NCBI RefSeq assembly: GCF_047324305.1
Contig: NZ_CP178740.1
Coordinates: forward strand, 4,092,001 to 4,156,000
Reading direction: 5' to 3'
Source: Acerihabitans sp047324305
Lineage (GTDB): Bacteria > Pseudomonadota > Gammaproteobacteria > Enterobacterales > Enterobacteriaceae
DNA length: 64,000 bases
The notes below the pieces were generated by a model. That model worked only from the letters and a program-made list of their open reading frames with translations. It had not been told where the DNA came from and ran no database searches. The position numbers and the translations under genes were made by a program. Numbering within the stretch: the first letter of the stretch is position 1; each line of letters starts with the position of its first letter. Shown here piece by piece: positions 7,270-15,802 of the stretch.

Positions 7270-9180
7270 ATGAAAAACGATTACGTGAAAAAAAGCTTAT
7301 CAGCACTGGTTGCGCTCATTCTGGGCTGCTCTGCGGGTCTGTCGGCCAACGCGGCTGTTACCGCCGGCGATTATACGGCTGCGGCCAAAGGCAAGGAAAG
7401 TGATGTCAGGGTCACGGTTTCCATTGATCAAGCGGGAACGATTAAAAATATCGTCGCCGACGCATCCGGAGAAACCCCTGAACTGGGCGGCGTGGCGGGA
7501 CCTCTGGTCGCCAAGTCCATCCTTGATAGGCAAAGCCTGGACGTGGACGGCATGACCGGCGCCACCGAAACCAGCGATGCCGTTAAGCAAGCCGCCAAGG
7601 CGGCCTTGCTGAAGGCCGGCGCGGATATCGGCAAATACACCAGCGTATCGGCTAAAACCGCAGACCCTGTCGCCGATGAGGAGAAAACGGTGGATGTGGT
7701 GGTCATGGGGGGCGGCACTTCCGGCACCGCCGCCGCGCTGGCCGCGGCGGAAAAAGGCGCTAAGGTGCTGGTGATTGAGAAATCCGCGGTGGTGGGCGGC
7801 AGCGGCAATATGGCCAGCGGCTTTTTTGCCGTGGGATCGGCGCTGCAAAAATCCTTAGGGATGAAATATACCCCGCAGGACCTGACGCACCGGCTGCTGG
7901 ATTACAACCACTTTTTATCCAATGGCCCGCTGACTAAAGCCATTGTGTATAAGTCCGGTTCAACGGCTGACTGGATGGAAAAACATGGCGTGAAGCTGGA
8001 GATTAAGACCGCCGCCAAAGACACCAACCAATTACAGCAGGCGCACATGGATGATCCTATCAAGTCTGATATTTACCACCATTATCTCAATACCAATGCC
8101 GCCTATAAAAGTCTCTATGCCGACTTCCAGCAATATGGCGGAGAATTGCTCAAAAGTACCGCTGTGACATCATTGATTCAGGAACAAGACGGCAAAGTCA
8201 CCGGCGTCATTGCGCAAAAGGCGGACGGTGGCAAATTACTCGTCCACGCCAAGGCGGTTATCATCGCCAGCGGCGGGTTCGGCGGTAATGAAAAATTAAT
8301 ACGGGACGTGATGGATACACCGAATATTCATATCCTGGCCTGGCCGAATCAGGGCGAAGGCCTCAAAATGGCCTGGGCCGCCGGCGGGGCGGAGTGGAAC
8401 TTTCATTCCGCATTGATTCACGCCTGTAAACTGGTGGGAATTACTTCGTCAGCTTCCGCCGATAAAGGCAATGCCGAAAATGATAGTCCCCTTATTTGGT
8501 TATTGAAATCACCATTATTATGGGTGGACGCCAACGGTGAGCGATTTGGCGATGAAGGCCTGGTGTATGATTCGGCGTACTGGGCAAATGTGTCTTATTC
8601 GGTGGGCGGTAAATATTACATTATTCTCGATAATCAGACGCTGAATGCTTTTACCAAAAAATCATTCCCCTTTCCTTTATCCGGCGCCGGTCCGGCCAAT
8701 CCTCCCAAGGGCGGCGATTTCACGGCGCTGGCGGATACCGCTGTCGATGGGGGTAAAAGTAAAAATATTTTCAAAGGACAGACACTGGAAGAACTGGCAA
8801 AAAATATGGGTGTGGAGGCCGGCCAATTGGAGAAAACCGTTTCCCGTTATAACGATCTGATCAAAGCCAAAGTTGACGCGGACTTTGGCAAAAAACCGGA
8901 TTATCTGATTTATCCGGTGAAAACCGGACCCTTCTATGCGTTTGAAACCCAGGTGGTGAGTTTAAGCAGCATCGGTGGGGTAAGGGTTAACGCCAAATTA
9001 CAGGTCACCGATATTAACGCCAAACCTGTCCCGGGATTATATGCGGTGGGCAATGTCGCCGGAGGTTTTTACAGTGGACCCTCTTATCCGCCTTATGAAG
9101 GCTTAGCTAATGGCTTTGCGCTGAATTCAGGCCGCATTGCCGGGGAAAACGCGGCGGAAACCATCGCGGCCGCTCATTAA
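7270..9180 (+). CDS. Periplasmic FMN/FAD flavoprotein reductase, fumarate reductase fold, unknown substrate
   Basis: A 636-residue exported flavoprotein. Residues 1-28 form a Sec signal peptide ending at 'LSANA'. Residues about 35-115 are an FMN-binding domain with the ApbE flavinylation motif D-x-x-T-G-A-T (Asp93-Thr99). From residue 141 runs an FAD_binding_2 domain with the dinucleotide motif GGGTSG (147-152) and the closing 'GLYAVGNVAGG' and 'GRIAGENAA'. Aligned by eye to Shewanella fumarate reductase, the active-site arginines and histidine are missing: the proton-donor Arg position is Tyr433 and the ANRLGGN arginine loop is replaced by 'YSGPSYPPYEGLANG'. It is therefore unlikely to reduce fumarate. 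It heads an operon with an Fe-S protein and an NrfD-type protein that could deliver electrons from quinol. An enoate or enone reductase is the best guess. Confidence 0.88.
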   Translation: MKNDYVKKSLSALVALILGCSAGLSANAAVTAGDYTAAAKGKESDVRVTVSIDQAGTIKNIVADASGETPELGGVAGPLVAKSILDRQSLDVDGMTGATETSDAVKQAAKAALLKAGADIGKYTSVSAKTADPVADEEKTVDVVVMGGGTSGTAAALAAAEKGAKVLVIEKSAVVGGSGNMASGFFAVGSALQKSLGMKYTPQDLTHRLLDYNHFLSNGPLTKAIVYKSGSTADWMEKHGVKLEIKTAAKDTNQLQQAHMDDPIKSDIYHHYLNTNAAYKSLYADFQQYGGELLKSTAVTSLIQEQDGKVTGVIAQKADGGKLLVHAKAVIIASGGFGGNEKLIRDVMDTPNIHILAWPNQGEGLKMAWAAGGAEWNFHSALIHACKLVGITSSASADKGNAENDSPLIWLLKSPLLWVDANGERFGDEGLVYDSAYWANVSYSVGGKYYIILDNQTLNAFTKKSFPFPLSGAGPANPPKGGDFTALADTAVDGGKSKNIFKGQTLEELAKNMGVEAGQLEKTVSRYNDLIKAKVDADFGKKPDYLIYPVKTGPFYAFETQVVSLSSIGGVRVNAKLQVTDINAKPVPGLYAVGNVAGGFYSGPSYPPYEGLANGFALNSGRIAGENAAETIAAAH

Positions 9181-9332
9181 TATCAGCAGGGCGAGAGGGC
9201 TAAACAGTGTCTTCAAACTGTACCCTATACAGTCAAATGGGCTGGTGAAATACAGGAGCATAATACCTTGCTTCGGGATACCGGCAAGGGATGAAGCATT
9301 GCTCGCGCATTATATTTAAATAAGGGGTCGTT

Positions 9333-10019
9333 ATGGGCGTGTCGCGTCGCGGGTTTATTATGGGAATAGGCGGAGCTGTGCTGGCGGCCAATTCAATTAA
9401 CCGTATTCTGGCGGAGGTCATTAATCCGCAAACTCTCATTGTGGGTAATATCCGCTACGGCATGATCCATGACGAAACCCGCTGCATTGGCTGTCGTGCC
9501 TGTGTCCGGGCCTGCCACAAAGTCAATAATGTTCCGGAGGAAGTCACACGGCTGGATATTCTGGATAACGGCACGTACCGGGAGATGGATAAAACCTCGC
9601 GGCAGTTCAAGCGTAAATCCTGCCAGCATTGCGATAACCCGCCGTGCGTTGCGGTTTGCCCTACCGGCGCTTCTTATAAAGACGCTACAACGGGCATAGT
9701 TGATGTCCACCACGATCGGTGCGTTGGCTGCCGGTACTGTATCGCCGCCTGTCCCTATCATGTCCGCTTCATCCATCCGCTGACGAAAACGGCGGATAAG
9801 TGCAATTTTTGCCGGGATACCAATCTGGCCGCCGGCAAGCCCCCCGCCTGCGTGGCGATCTGCCCGGTGAAGGCGCTGACCTTCGGTAATCTGGACGATC
9901 CCGACAGCGATATCGCCAAACTTATCGCCAGCAAAACGGTATACCGTGAAAAAGTATATTTAGGCACTCACCCCAAGCTCTATCATATCGCCGGCAAATT
10001 TGGAGAGATACGAGGATGA
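9333..10019 (+). CDS. Tat-exported four-[4Fe-4S] ferredoxin subunit (NrfC/PsrB-like)
   Basis: A 228-residue protein with a twin-arginine signal ('MGVSRRGFIMG') and four cysteine clusters: 'CIGCRACVRACHKVN', 'CQHCDNPPCVAVCPTGA', 'CVGCRYCIAACP' and 'CNFCRDTN...CVAICPVKAL'. This is the pattern of the electron-transfer subunits of NrfC, PsrB, DmsB and TtrB, which carry four [4Fe-4S] clusters on the periplasmic face. Together with the NrfD-like protein it would pass electrons from the quinol pool to the flavoprotein encoded just upstream. The start ATG 9333 has AAGGGG upstream. The 152-base gap from the flavoprotein contains a CCTTGC/GCAAGG inverted repeat that could adjust transcript levels. The stop overlaps the next start (ATGA). 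Confidence 0.92.
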   Translation: MGVSRRGFIMGIGGAVLAANSINRILAEVINPQTLIVGNIRYGMIHDETRCIGCRACVRACHKVNNVPEEVTRLDILDNGTYREMDKTSRQFKRKSCQHCDNPPCVAVCPTGASYKDATTGIVDVHHDRCVGCRYCIAACPYHVRFIHPLTKTADKCNFCRDTNLAAGKPPACVAICPVKALTFGNLDDPDSDIAKLIASKTVYREKVYLGTHPKLYHIAGKFGEIRG

Positions 10020-10954
10020 ACACTGCGTTTCATTTCGCTACCCTGGTCTGGGATTGGCCCATTGCCATTTACTTATTATTAATAGGTATTTCATCAGGCA
10101 TGGTCATCATAGCCGTTTTGCTTAAAAGGCAACTCCTCGTGGCAAATGCCGGCAGCGACGGCATTATCAAGGCGACGGTAGTTATTGCGCCTTTAACGGT
10201 TGTTCTTGGGCTGGTGATCCTTATTTTCCATTTGGCGCGTTCGTGGACTTTTTGGTATTTGATGGTGTTTTATAATCCCCATTCGGTTATGTCGCTGGGG
10301 GTAATGTTATTCCAGGTTTATATGGCGGCGCTCATACTCTGGATTATCGCCATCTATCAGCAATACCTCCTTGATATGATTAAATCAAGATGGCTGAAAC
10401 GGATTATTTTTTTCATCGCGGGATGGGAACGCCGGCTTGATATGGCGGTATTTTTGTTGGCCATTCTGCTCGGGGTCTATACCGGCTTCCTCTTGCTGGC
10501 CCTGAAATCCTATCCGTTATTGAATAACCCGGTATTGCCTCTGCTTTTCCTGGTCTCCGGCCTGACATCAGGGGTGGCCATGGCGATATTTTGCGGACTG
10601 GCGTTCTGTAAACAATCGGTTTATTCGCCGTCCCTGGCTTTTATTCACCGACTGGAACCGCCGCTTATCTTGACCGAGCTTGGCCTGCTGGCGGTTTTCT
10701 TTATCGGCCTGATTTTTGGCGGCGGACAAAAGGAGGCCGCGGCATTAAATGCCCTGAGCGGTTTTTGGGGGGCCGTGTTTTGGCTTGGCGTGGTGGGACT
10801 GGGTATGGTATTGCCTATGGCTTTAAGGTTGCTGTGCGCAGGCCGTATCACCTCCCATAAAGTTTATTGGCTATCGATGTCGGGCGTCGCATTGTGCAGC
10901 GTGTTTATGCTGCGCCTGTTTATATTGTATGCGGGACAGATGGTAATGGCATAA
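10016..10954 (+). CDS. NrfD/PsrC-family quinol-linked membrane subunit
   Basis: A 312-residue integral membrane protein with about eight to nine hydrophobic helices, matching the NrfD/PsrC family, which oxidises menaquinol or ubiquinol and passes electrons to a bound ferredoxin subunit. The start overlaps the stop of the Fe-S subunit (ATGA, with GAGG upstream), a classical coupling for interacting partners. No catalytic molybdopterin subunit is encoded beside it. The only candidate electron sink is the FMN/FAD protein at 7270-9180, an unusual combination because related flavocytochromes normally receive electrons from c-type hemes. Confidence 0.87.
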   Translation: MNTAFHFATLVWDWPIAIYLLLIGISSGMVIIAVLLKRQLLVANAGSDGIIKATVVIAPLTVVLGLVILIFHLARSWTFWYLMVFYNPHSVMSLGVMLFQVYMAALILWIIAIYQQYLLDMIKSRWLKRIIFFIAGWERRLDMAVFLLAILLGVYTGFLLLALKSYPLLNNPVLPLLFLVSGLTSGVAMAIFCGLAFCKQSVYSPSLAFIHRLEPPLILTELGLLAVFFIGLIFGGGQKEAAALNALSGFWGAVFWLGVVGLGMVLPMALRLLCAGRITSHKVYWLSMSGVALCSVFMLRLFILYAGQMVMA

Positions 10955-12340
10955 ATGAACAACTTAACCTGGCTTGTGAGCGTTGCATCATTAACTTTTT
11001 TTATGCAATCTTTGGATACCACCATGTTATATCTGGCTATCCCCTCCATGGCGCAGGCATTACATCAGTCCTCCCTTAGCATGGGGATGGTGGTGGTGTC
11101 TTATATGCTGACAGTGATGGTTTTTACGCCGGTATGCGGCTGGCTGGCGGATACATACGGCTATCGGCGAATCTATCTCTTAGCGTTGGGCTTATTTAGC
11201 CTTGGCTCGTTTTTGTGCGCCGCGGCGGATACGTTAACCGCCATTATCCTGGCGCGTTTTTTACAGGGCATTGGGGGAGCGCTAATGCTGCCGGTGACGC
11301 GCGTGGTCATTTTAAAAACGACCCTCCCGGCGGAAAAATTATCCGCCTTAAATAAGATCACGTTATTGGGGTTGGGCGGAACGCTGCTGGGACCGCCGCT
11401 AAGCGGACTGCTGATAACCACATGCTCCTGGCGCATGATTTTTCTGGTAAATATTCCTCTATGCCTGATCTGTGTCGTCCTGGCAAAAAAATATATGCCC
11501 GAACAGCTAACATCAAGTATGCGGGGAAAATTCGATACCATAGGATTTATGCTGGTGGTACCGGCATTGTTATTAATCTTGCTTGGCTTGTTGGGCATCG
11601 GTAAACACTATTTTACCGGAATGTGGGTAATTATATTCTTCCTAATAGCAATGCTGTTGTTATATCGCTATAAAAACCACCAAGATAATACCAATGATCC
11701 GCTATTCACTCTTTCGCTGTTTCGTCACAGAACCTTTGCCGTAGGCATAGCCAGTAATATTTGCGTGCGGATTTTTATAGCGTCGGTACCTTTAGTCCTG
11801 TCGCTGATGCTGCAACGGGAATTTAACTATTCACCGAGGGGTGTCAGTATCATTATGCTGTCGCTGGCGTCGGGTTCGATAAGCGCCCGGTTCCTGCTGC
11901 GCCCGGCATTGATATGGTGCGGCTACCGGTGTTTGTTGCTTATCGCGACGACGGTAAGTGCTGCGTTAATCTATTCTTTGACTCTTCCTGGGCTGAACGG
12001 TTCGCTGGATAGCGTCGTTATATTGATATTTATTCTGGGGGTGTTTACTTCTGTCCTGTATGCCACCATGAATACTCTGACGTTCAGCGAGTTAACTGAT
12101 GAGACCTATCACGCCGGCAACAGCTTGCTGATACTGAGCCAGCTGCTTTCAATCATAATAAGCGTTACGTTAACATTTACGGTGCTTCATTATGTTAACT
12201 ACGCCGCTAACGCCAGGGGGCTGGAAAATTACCATGTGTCATTTTTATTGATGAGTTTTGGTTTGTTTTTATGTTGCTTTATTTTTTTACGCCTGGATAA
12301 AAACGATGGCGATGTTTTTGTGCAGGAAACGCAGAAGTAA
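10955..12340 (+). CDS. MFS exporter, DHA2 (EmrB/QacA, MdtD-like) family
   Basis: A 461-residue membrane protein with about fourteen helices. The N-terminal 'MQSLDTTMLYLAIPSMAQAL' matches the LDxTxxxxALP signature of DHA2 transporters and is close to the start of enteric MdtD. The GWLADTYGYRRIY loop is the MFS motif A, and 'ARFLQGIGGALMLP' is motif B. It begins immediately after the stop of the NrfD-like gene (TAAATG), so it belongs to the same transcript. Such proteins export drugs or metabolites with protons. Here it could export the reduced product or a toxic intermediate (inference). Confidence 0.87.
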   Translation: MNNLTWLVSVASLTFFMQSLDTTMLYLAIPSMAQALHQSSLSMGMVVVSYMLTVMVFTPVCGWLADTYGYRRIYLLALGLFSLGSFLCAAADTLTAIILARFLQGIGGALMLPVTRVVILKTTLPAEKLSALNKITLLGLGGTLLGPPLSGLLITTCSWRMIFLVNIPLCLICVVLAKKYMPEQLTSSMRGKFDTIGFMLVVPALLLILLGLLGIGKHYFTGMWVIIFFLIAMLLLYRYKNHQDNTNDPLFTLSLFRHRTFAVGIASNICVRIFIASVPLVLSLMLQREFNYSPRGVSIIMLSLASGSISARFLLRPALIWCGYRCLLLIATTVSAALIYSLTLPGLNGSLDSVVILIFILGVFTSVLYATMNTLTFSELTDETYHAGNSLLILSQLLSIIISVTLTFTVLHYVNYAANARGLENYHVSFLLMSFGLFLCCFIFLRLDKNDGDVFVQETQK

Positions 12341-12557
12341 TAACGCGGTTATTTAAAGAATAATCCTGACTGCCAGTAATATTAGGTAGTTATGACATCT
12401 GATGTTTTAACAAAATGTAATTATCGATGATAACCAGAGCCGGAAAAACAACGCGCTGATAACGCGCCCGGAATAGGGCATGCTATCGCGGTTGGGCCGT
12501 CATTGAATATATTCGTGGCCGGCCGTTTCCGTCCTATTACCTCAATGGGATAGAACA

Positions 12558-13937
12558 ATGAAAATAACGCCTCATAATATATGGAATCGAATGCTATGTT
12601 CCGGCGCGATCGCCTGCGGCATAGCGCTGACGAGCAGCGCGGCGTTTGCCGCCAGCGACGCGGAATCTTCAGGACGGCCGCTGTCCGATGCCGGGGGATG
12701 GCTGTCGGAGCACGGCGTTACCCCACATATCATGGCCTCTCAGCTTTGGCTGGGCAACCCCAGCGCGGGGACTTCCACCGACGAGCAGCAGGCCTACACG
12801 ATGTTTTTTGCCGGCGCGGATTTCGATCTCGATCGTATGGGATTCATACCCGGCGGCACGGTCCACTTTATGCAACTATGGGTGCCCTTCGCCCATAATA
12901 CTCTCTATGGCAATAACGCCGGCGGCATGTTGGCCGGCGATCCGCCGCCCTATATCCCCAAGGTCTCGCATTTGCTGCGTTTCGGTTATGAACAGCAACT
13001 GTTTAACGATCGACTCTCCATTGAACTGGGCAAGAGCAATCCCGGCCAGTTTGTCGGTTTCAGCAACTGTAACGTGCCGTCGTCCTGTATAAATACCGTA
13101 CTGAATAAAACCGCGGGGTTCGCCCCCGCGCCTTACGCCGGCTGGGGCGCACGCGCCAGCTATCACTTTACGCCGGCGCTGGAGTCCAATATCGGTGTCT
13201 GGCGTACCTACCAGGCGTTTCCGTTCACCAACGGCTGGGAACGGTGGGACGACGACTTAGATACCGGCAGTACCCTGCTGGTCGCTAATTTAGCGCGGCG
13301 CGCCAGCTGGCGGCAGGAGCCCTATCCCTTCAACTGGGAGGTCCTGGCGTTCCACAATAATTTGCAATACAACGATGCCTACGCCACGGTGAACGGCACC
13401 TCGAAGGTATACGACGGCAGCTCGGCGGTGATTACCCATAAAGGGGTTTCCGGCTTTTATCTTACGGCAAAAAAAGCCTTATGGCGGCGTGATGGCGGGG
13501 CCGATCCCCACAATCCCGCGCCCAGCGCCGTAAGTCTGCACGGCAGCTGGTCGCAAACCCTGCAATCGGATGCCTACACGGGAATAGCCACGTTGGCTGA
13601 TGTCGGGCTTATCTGGTCGGGCCCCTGGCAGAGCCGTCCCGATGACAGCTACGGCCTGACTTTCCGCTGGGGCAGGCTGACGGATGGCGAACACCGTTAT
13701 TTGCAGGATATGTACGATTCCCTGGGCGGAACGGGGTGGCAGGTGCCGCGTAACGAACAGCAGTTAAGTATCGACGCTTCCTTTATGCTCACGCCGGAGG
13801 TCAATTTAACGATGACCGGGTCTCGGGTCTGGAACAACACCAATTACCAGTATGCCTATACCAACGTCAAACCAGAGGATGGCTACACATTCTGGATCCA
13901 GGTCAACGTCATGCTGGAAAAACTGCTTGGTCTGTGA
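12558..13937 (+). CDS. OprB-like outer-membrane porin
   Basis: A 459-residue protein with a signal peptide ending at 'SSAAFA' (about residue 31) and alternating amphipathic strands rich in aromatic residues, as in carbohydrate-selective OprB porins. Segments such as 'GGWLSEHGVTPHI', 'LSIELGKSNPG' and 'FWIQVNVMLEKLLGL' (terminal strand) fit that family. It would let small substrates cross the outer membrane. It follows the MFS exporter after 217 bp, so it could have its own promoter; that gap holds only a small TTATC-GAT-GATAA repeat at 12421-12433. Its position between the respiratory module and the activator suggests the cluster's substrate enters through it. OprB homologues also occur with aromatic-acid genes, so a sugar substrate should not be assumed. 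Confidence 0.78.
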   Translation: MKITPHNIWNRMLCSGAIACGIALTSSAAFAASDAESSGRPLSDAGGWLSEHGVTPHIMASQLWLGNPSAGTSTDEQQAYTMFFAGADFDLDRMGFIPGGTVHFMQLWVPFAHNTLYGNNAGGMLAGDPPPYIPKVSHLLRFGYEQQLFNDRLSIELGKSNPGQFVGFSNCNVPSSCINTVLNKTAGFAPAPYAGWGARASYHFTPALESNIGVWRTYQAFPFTNGWERWDDDLDTGSTLLVANLARRASWRQEPYPFNWEVLAFHNNLQYNDAYATVNGTSKVYDGSSAVITHKGVSGFYLTAKKALWRRDGGADPHNPAPSAVSLHGSWSQTLQSDAYTGIATLADVGLIWSGPWQSRPDDSYGLTFRWGRLTDGEHRYLQDMYDSLGGTGWQVPRNEQQLSIDASFMLTPEVNLTMTGSRVWNNTNYQYAYTNVKPEDGYTFWIQVNVMLEKLLGL

Positions 13938-13954
13938 GGGCTGCGAACAGGGAA

Positions 13955-13985
13955 AACTGCCGGCCCGTCCTGGCGCCGGCAAAAT
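13955..13985. terminator. Bidirectional hairpin between convergent genes
   Basis: TGCCGGC at 13958-13964 and GCCGGCA at 13975-13981 form a 7-bp stem with a ten-base loop. On the minus strand it is followed by GTTTTCC, so it fits a terminator for the transcript that contains the activator gene better than one for the porin, whose side lacks a T run. It lies between the stops of the two convergent genes. Confidence 0.45.
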
Positions 13986-13998
13986 GTGTTTACGGTTA

Positions 13999-15492
13999 TC
14001 ATTGCTGATGGCAAATCATATTCGTATCCGTACCGAACCTTCTGCGTCCCAGCCCCAGGGATTGCATTTTCCTGACGATGGTGGGCTGGGATACGCCCAG
14101 GGCGGCGGCAATATGATAGGTGGTTTTATATTTATCCTGGGCCAGCGCTAATACAGTCCTTTCAATTTGCGACAGAATATCCGGCAGGGTATGGTTAAGG
14201 CGCAGTTGCCTGGCGCAAAAATTCAATGCTTCGTCATCCAGATGGTCAGGTTGCGGATGCTGTTCATTCTTGCATAGCAGCGGAGAGATGATTTCTTCGG
14301 TAATGAAATTTTCCTCGGAACAAATATACAAATATTCAATGATGTTTTCCAGTTCGCGGATATTGCCCGGCCAGGCGTAATTGACTAACAGTGTCAACGT
14401 CGGGGCGGGGAATCTGATTATTCTGTTATAAAGAGCATCAAATTTATGCAGGAAATATTCAGTCAGTAACGGAATGTCGCTTTTTCTTTCCCGTAAAGGG
14501 ACGAGATGAATCGGAATAAGGTTAATGCGGTAAAAAAGATCTTCACGGAATTTTCTCTCGGCGACTTTTTTATCCAGATCGGCATTGGTGGCGGCAATGA
14601 CGCGGACATTAAGTTTGACAGGTTTAGTTCCGCCTAAGCGGACGATTTCTTTTTGCTGCAAGACGCGTAACAATTTCGCCTGGGCCTCGAAGGGTAAATC
14701 GCCGATTTCATCCAGGAATATTGTTCCGCCGTTGGCCTGCTCAAAAAAACCGGCTCGTCCTGAACCGGCGCCGGTGAATGCGCCTTTTTCATAACCGAAA
14801 AGCTCACTTTCTATAAGGCTGACCGGTATTGCCGCACAATTAAGCTTGATAAAAGGCCGGTCTGCCCGCGCGCTTAGTTTTTGGATATTCTCAGCCACCA
14901 CTTCTTTACCTGTGCCGGATTCTCCGCGTATTAAAACGGATGCATCTGTTTTTGCGACCCGCAGCATAATCCGCTTCAGTTCTTCCATCGGTCTGCTGAC
15001 ACCGATAAAATTAGCGAAAGGTGGGGAAGCCGGCCCTGTTATTTTTTCCAATGGTTCATGATAGGATTCGAATGAATAAATCGGATAGTTGAATTTGGCA
15101 TGCAGTTTCTGGAAAAAAGATTGCGCATACAAGATAGACACCACATGTTCAATCTCGTTTTCCTCATCAAGCACCGGCATACCTGACACAAAAGCCATTT
15201 TTTCCGGTAACAGATGATGAACAAAAAACGCCATGGCCTCTTTCTTTTGTTTGAGGACTTCGGTGGTAATCGCGCTTTTGAAATATTTTCCTTCTTTAAT
15301 AATATCGTCAATGCTCCGGCCAAGGATGGCATCAGCCTCTATGATGGGGTTTTCACGCAGGTAAGCCAGGTTGATATATTCCGTTACGCCGCTGGAGTTG
15401 GTTATGTAGATAGGGCATTCCAGGGTATCGACGATTTTCTTGAAATCTATCCCAGCCTCGTTAGCCGTTTGGAGAAAATTTGCGCTGGACAT
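13999..15492 (-). CDS. PAS-domain sigma-54-dependent activator
   Basis: A 497-residue transcription activator. Residues about 15-130 form a PAS-like sensor ('LECPIYITNSSGVTEYIN'), residues about 162-395 form the AAA+ domain with Walker A GESGTGKE (190-197), the sigma-54 contact loop GAFTGA (237-242) and Walker B 'IFLDEIG', and the C-terminus carries a Fis/TyrR-like helix-turn-helix ('TYHIAAALGVSQPTIVRKM'). It lacks a phosphoacceptor receiver domain, so it probably senses a small ligand or redox state directly. It converges on the porin gene and is the obvious activator for the sigma-54 promoter at 7208. A CRP-like site lies about 100 bases upstream of its start. Confidence 0.92.
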   Translation of the reverse strand: MSSANFLQTANEAGIDFKKIVDTLECPIYITNSSGVTEYINLAYLRENPIIEADAILGRSIDDIIKEGKYFKSAITTEVLKQKKEAMAFFVHHLLPEKMAFVSGMPVLDEENEIEHVVSILYAQSFFQKLHAKFNYPIYSFESYHEPLEKITGPASPPFANFIGVSRPMEELKRIMLRVAKTDASVLIRGESGTGKEVVAENIQKLSARADRPFIKLNCAAIPVSLIESELFGYEKGAFTGAGSGRAGFFEQANGGTIFLDEIGDLPFEAQAKLLRVLQQKEIVRLGGTKPVKLNVRVIAATNADLDKKVAERKFREDLFYRINLIPIHLVPLRERKSDIPLLTEYFLHKFDALYNRIIRFPAPTLTLLVNYAWPGNIRELENIIEYLYICSEENFITEEIISPLLCKNEQHPQPDHLDDEALNFCARQLRLNHTLPDILSQIERTVLALAQDKYKTTYHIAAALGVSQPTIVRKMQSLGLGRRRFGTDTNMICHQQ

Positions 15493-15588
15493 GATGGGCC
15501 TCTTGAAAACCGGTGATGGTAAAACAGACTATACCGGCTCAAGGAACCAGCGAATGTTAGATCAAGTTATAAATAAATTTGATGGCTG

Positions 15589-15612
15589 GATATGTGAAAG
15601 AAATCACATATC
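15589..15612 (-). promoter_or_regulatory. CRP-binding site upstream of the activator gene
   Basis: A perfect 9-bp inverted repeat, GATATGTGA-N6-TCACATATC, contains the CRP core TGTGA-N6-TCACA without a mismatch. It lies about 97-120 bases upstream of the activator start (15492, minus strand). The rest of the 310-base gap 15493-15802 is AT-rich next to the activator and GC-rich near the metallophosphoesterase end, with no other gene that I can support. This suggests the cluster's activator is made under catabolite derepression. Confidence 0.75.
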
Positions 15613-15802
15613 GTTCCGGTATTAAACAGCATTTTTATTTATGTTAAGAAGTCATAAATCAGAGGTAAAGATATTGAAATAAGATCCAGCATATTAGGCA
15701 AAAGCATCTCTTTGTCTTTTATATTGGCGATCGATCGGGCTTCCCATCGCCTCCATGGGCGATAGGTGCGCACATCGCCGCGCCCCATCAGGGCGCCCGC
15801 CA

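Noticed and set aside
9267..9291. CCTTGC/GCAAGG inverted repeat in the gap before the Fe-S subunit gene as a terminator
   Set aside because: The 12-base loop and absence of a T run make it a poor terminator, and the operon probably continues through it.
12470..12500. GG-N10-GC spacing in AGGGCATGCTATCGC before the OprB-like porin
   Set aside because: Only the dinucleotides fit; the flanking TGGCA and TTGC consensus bases are missing.
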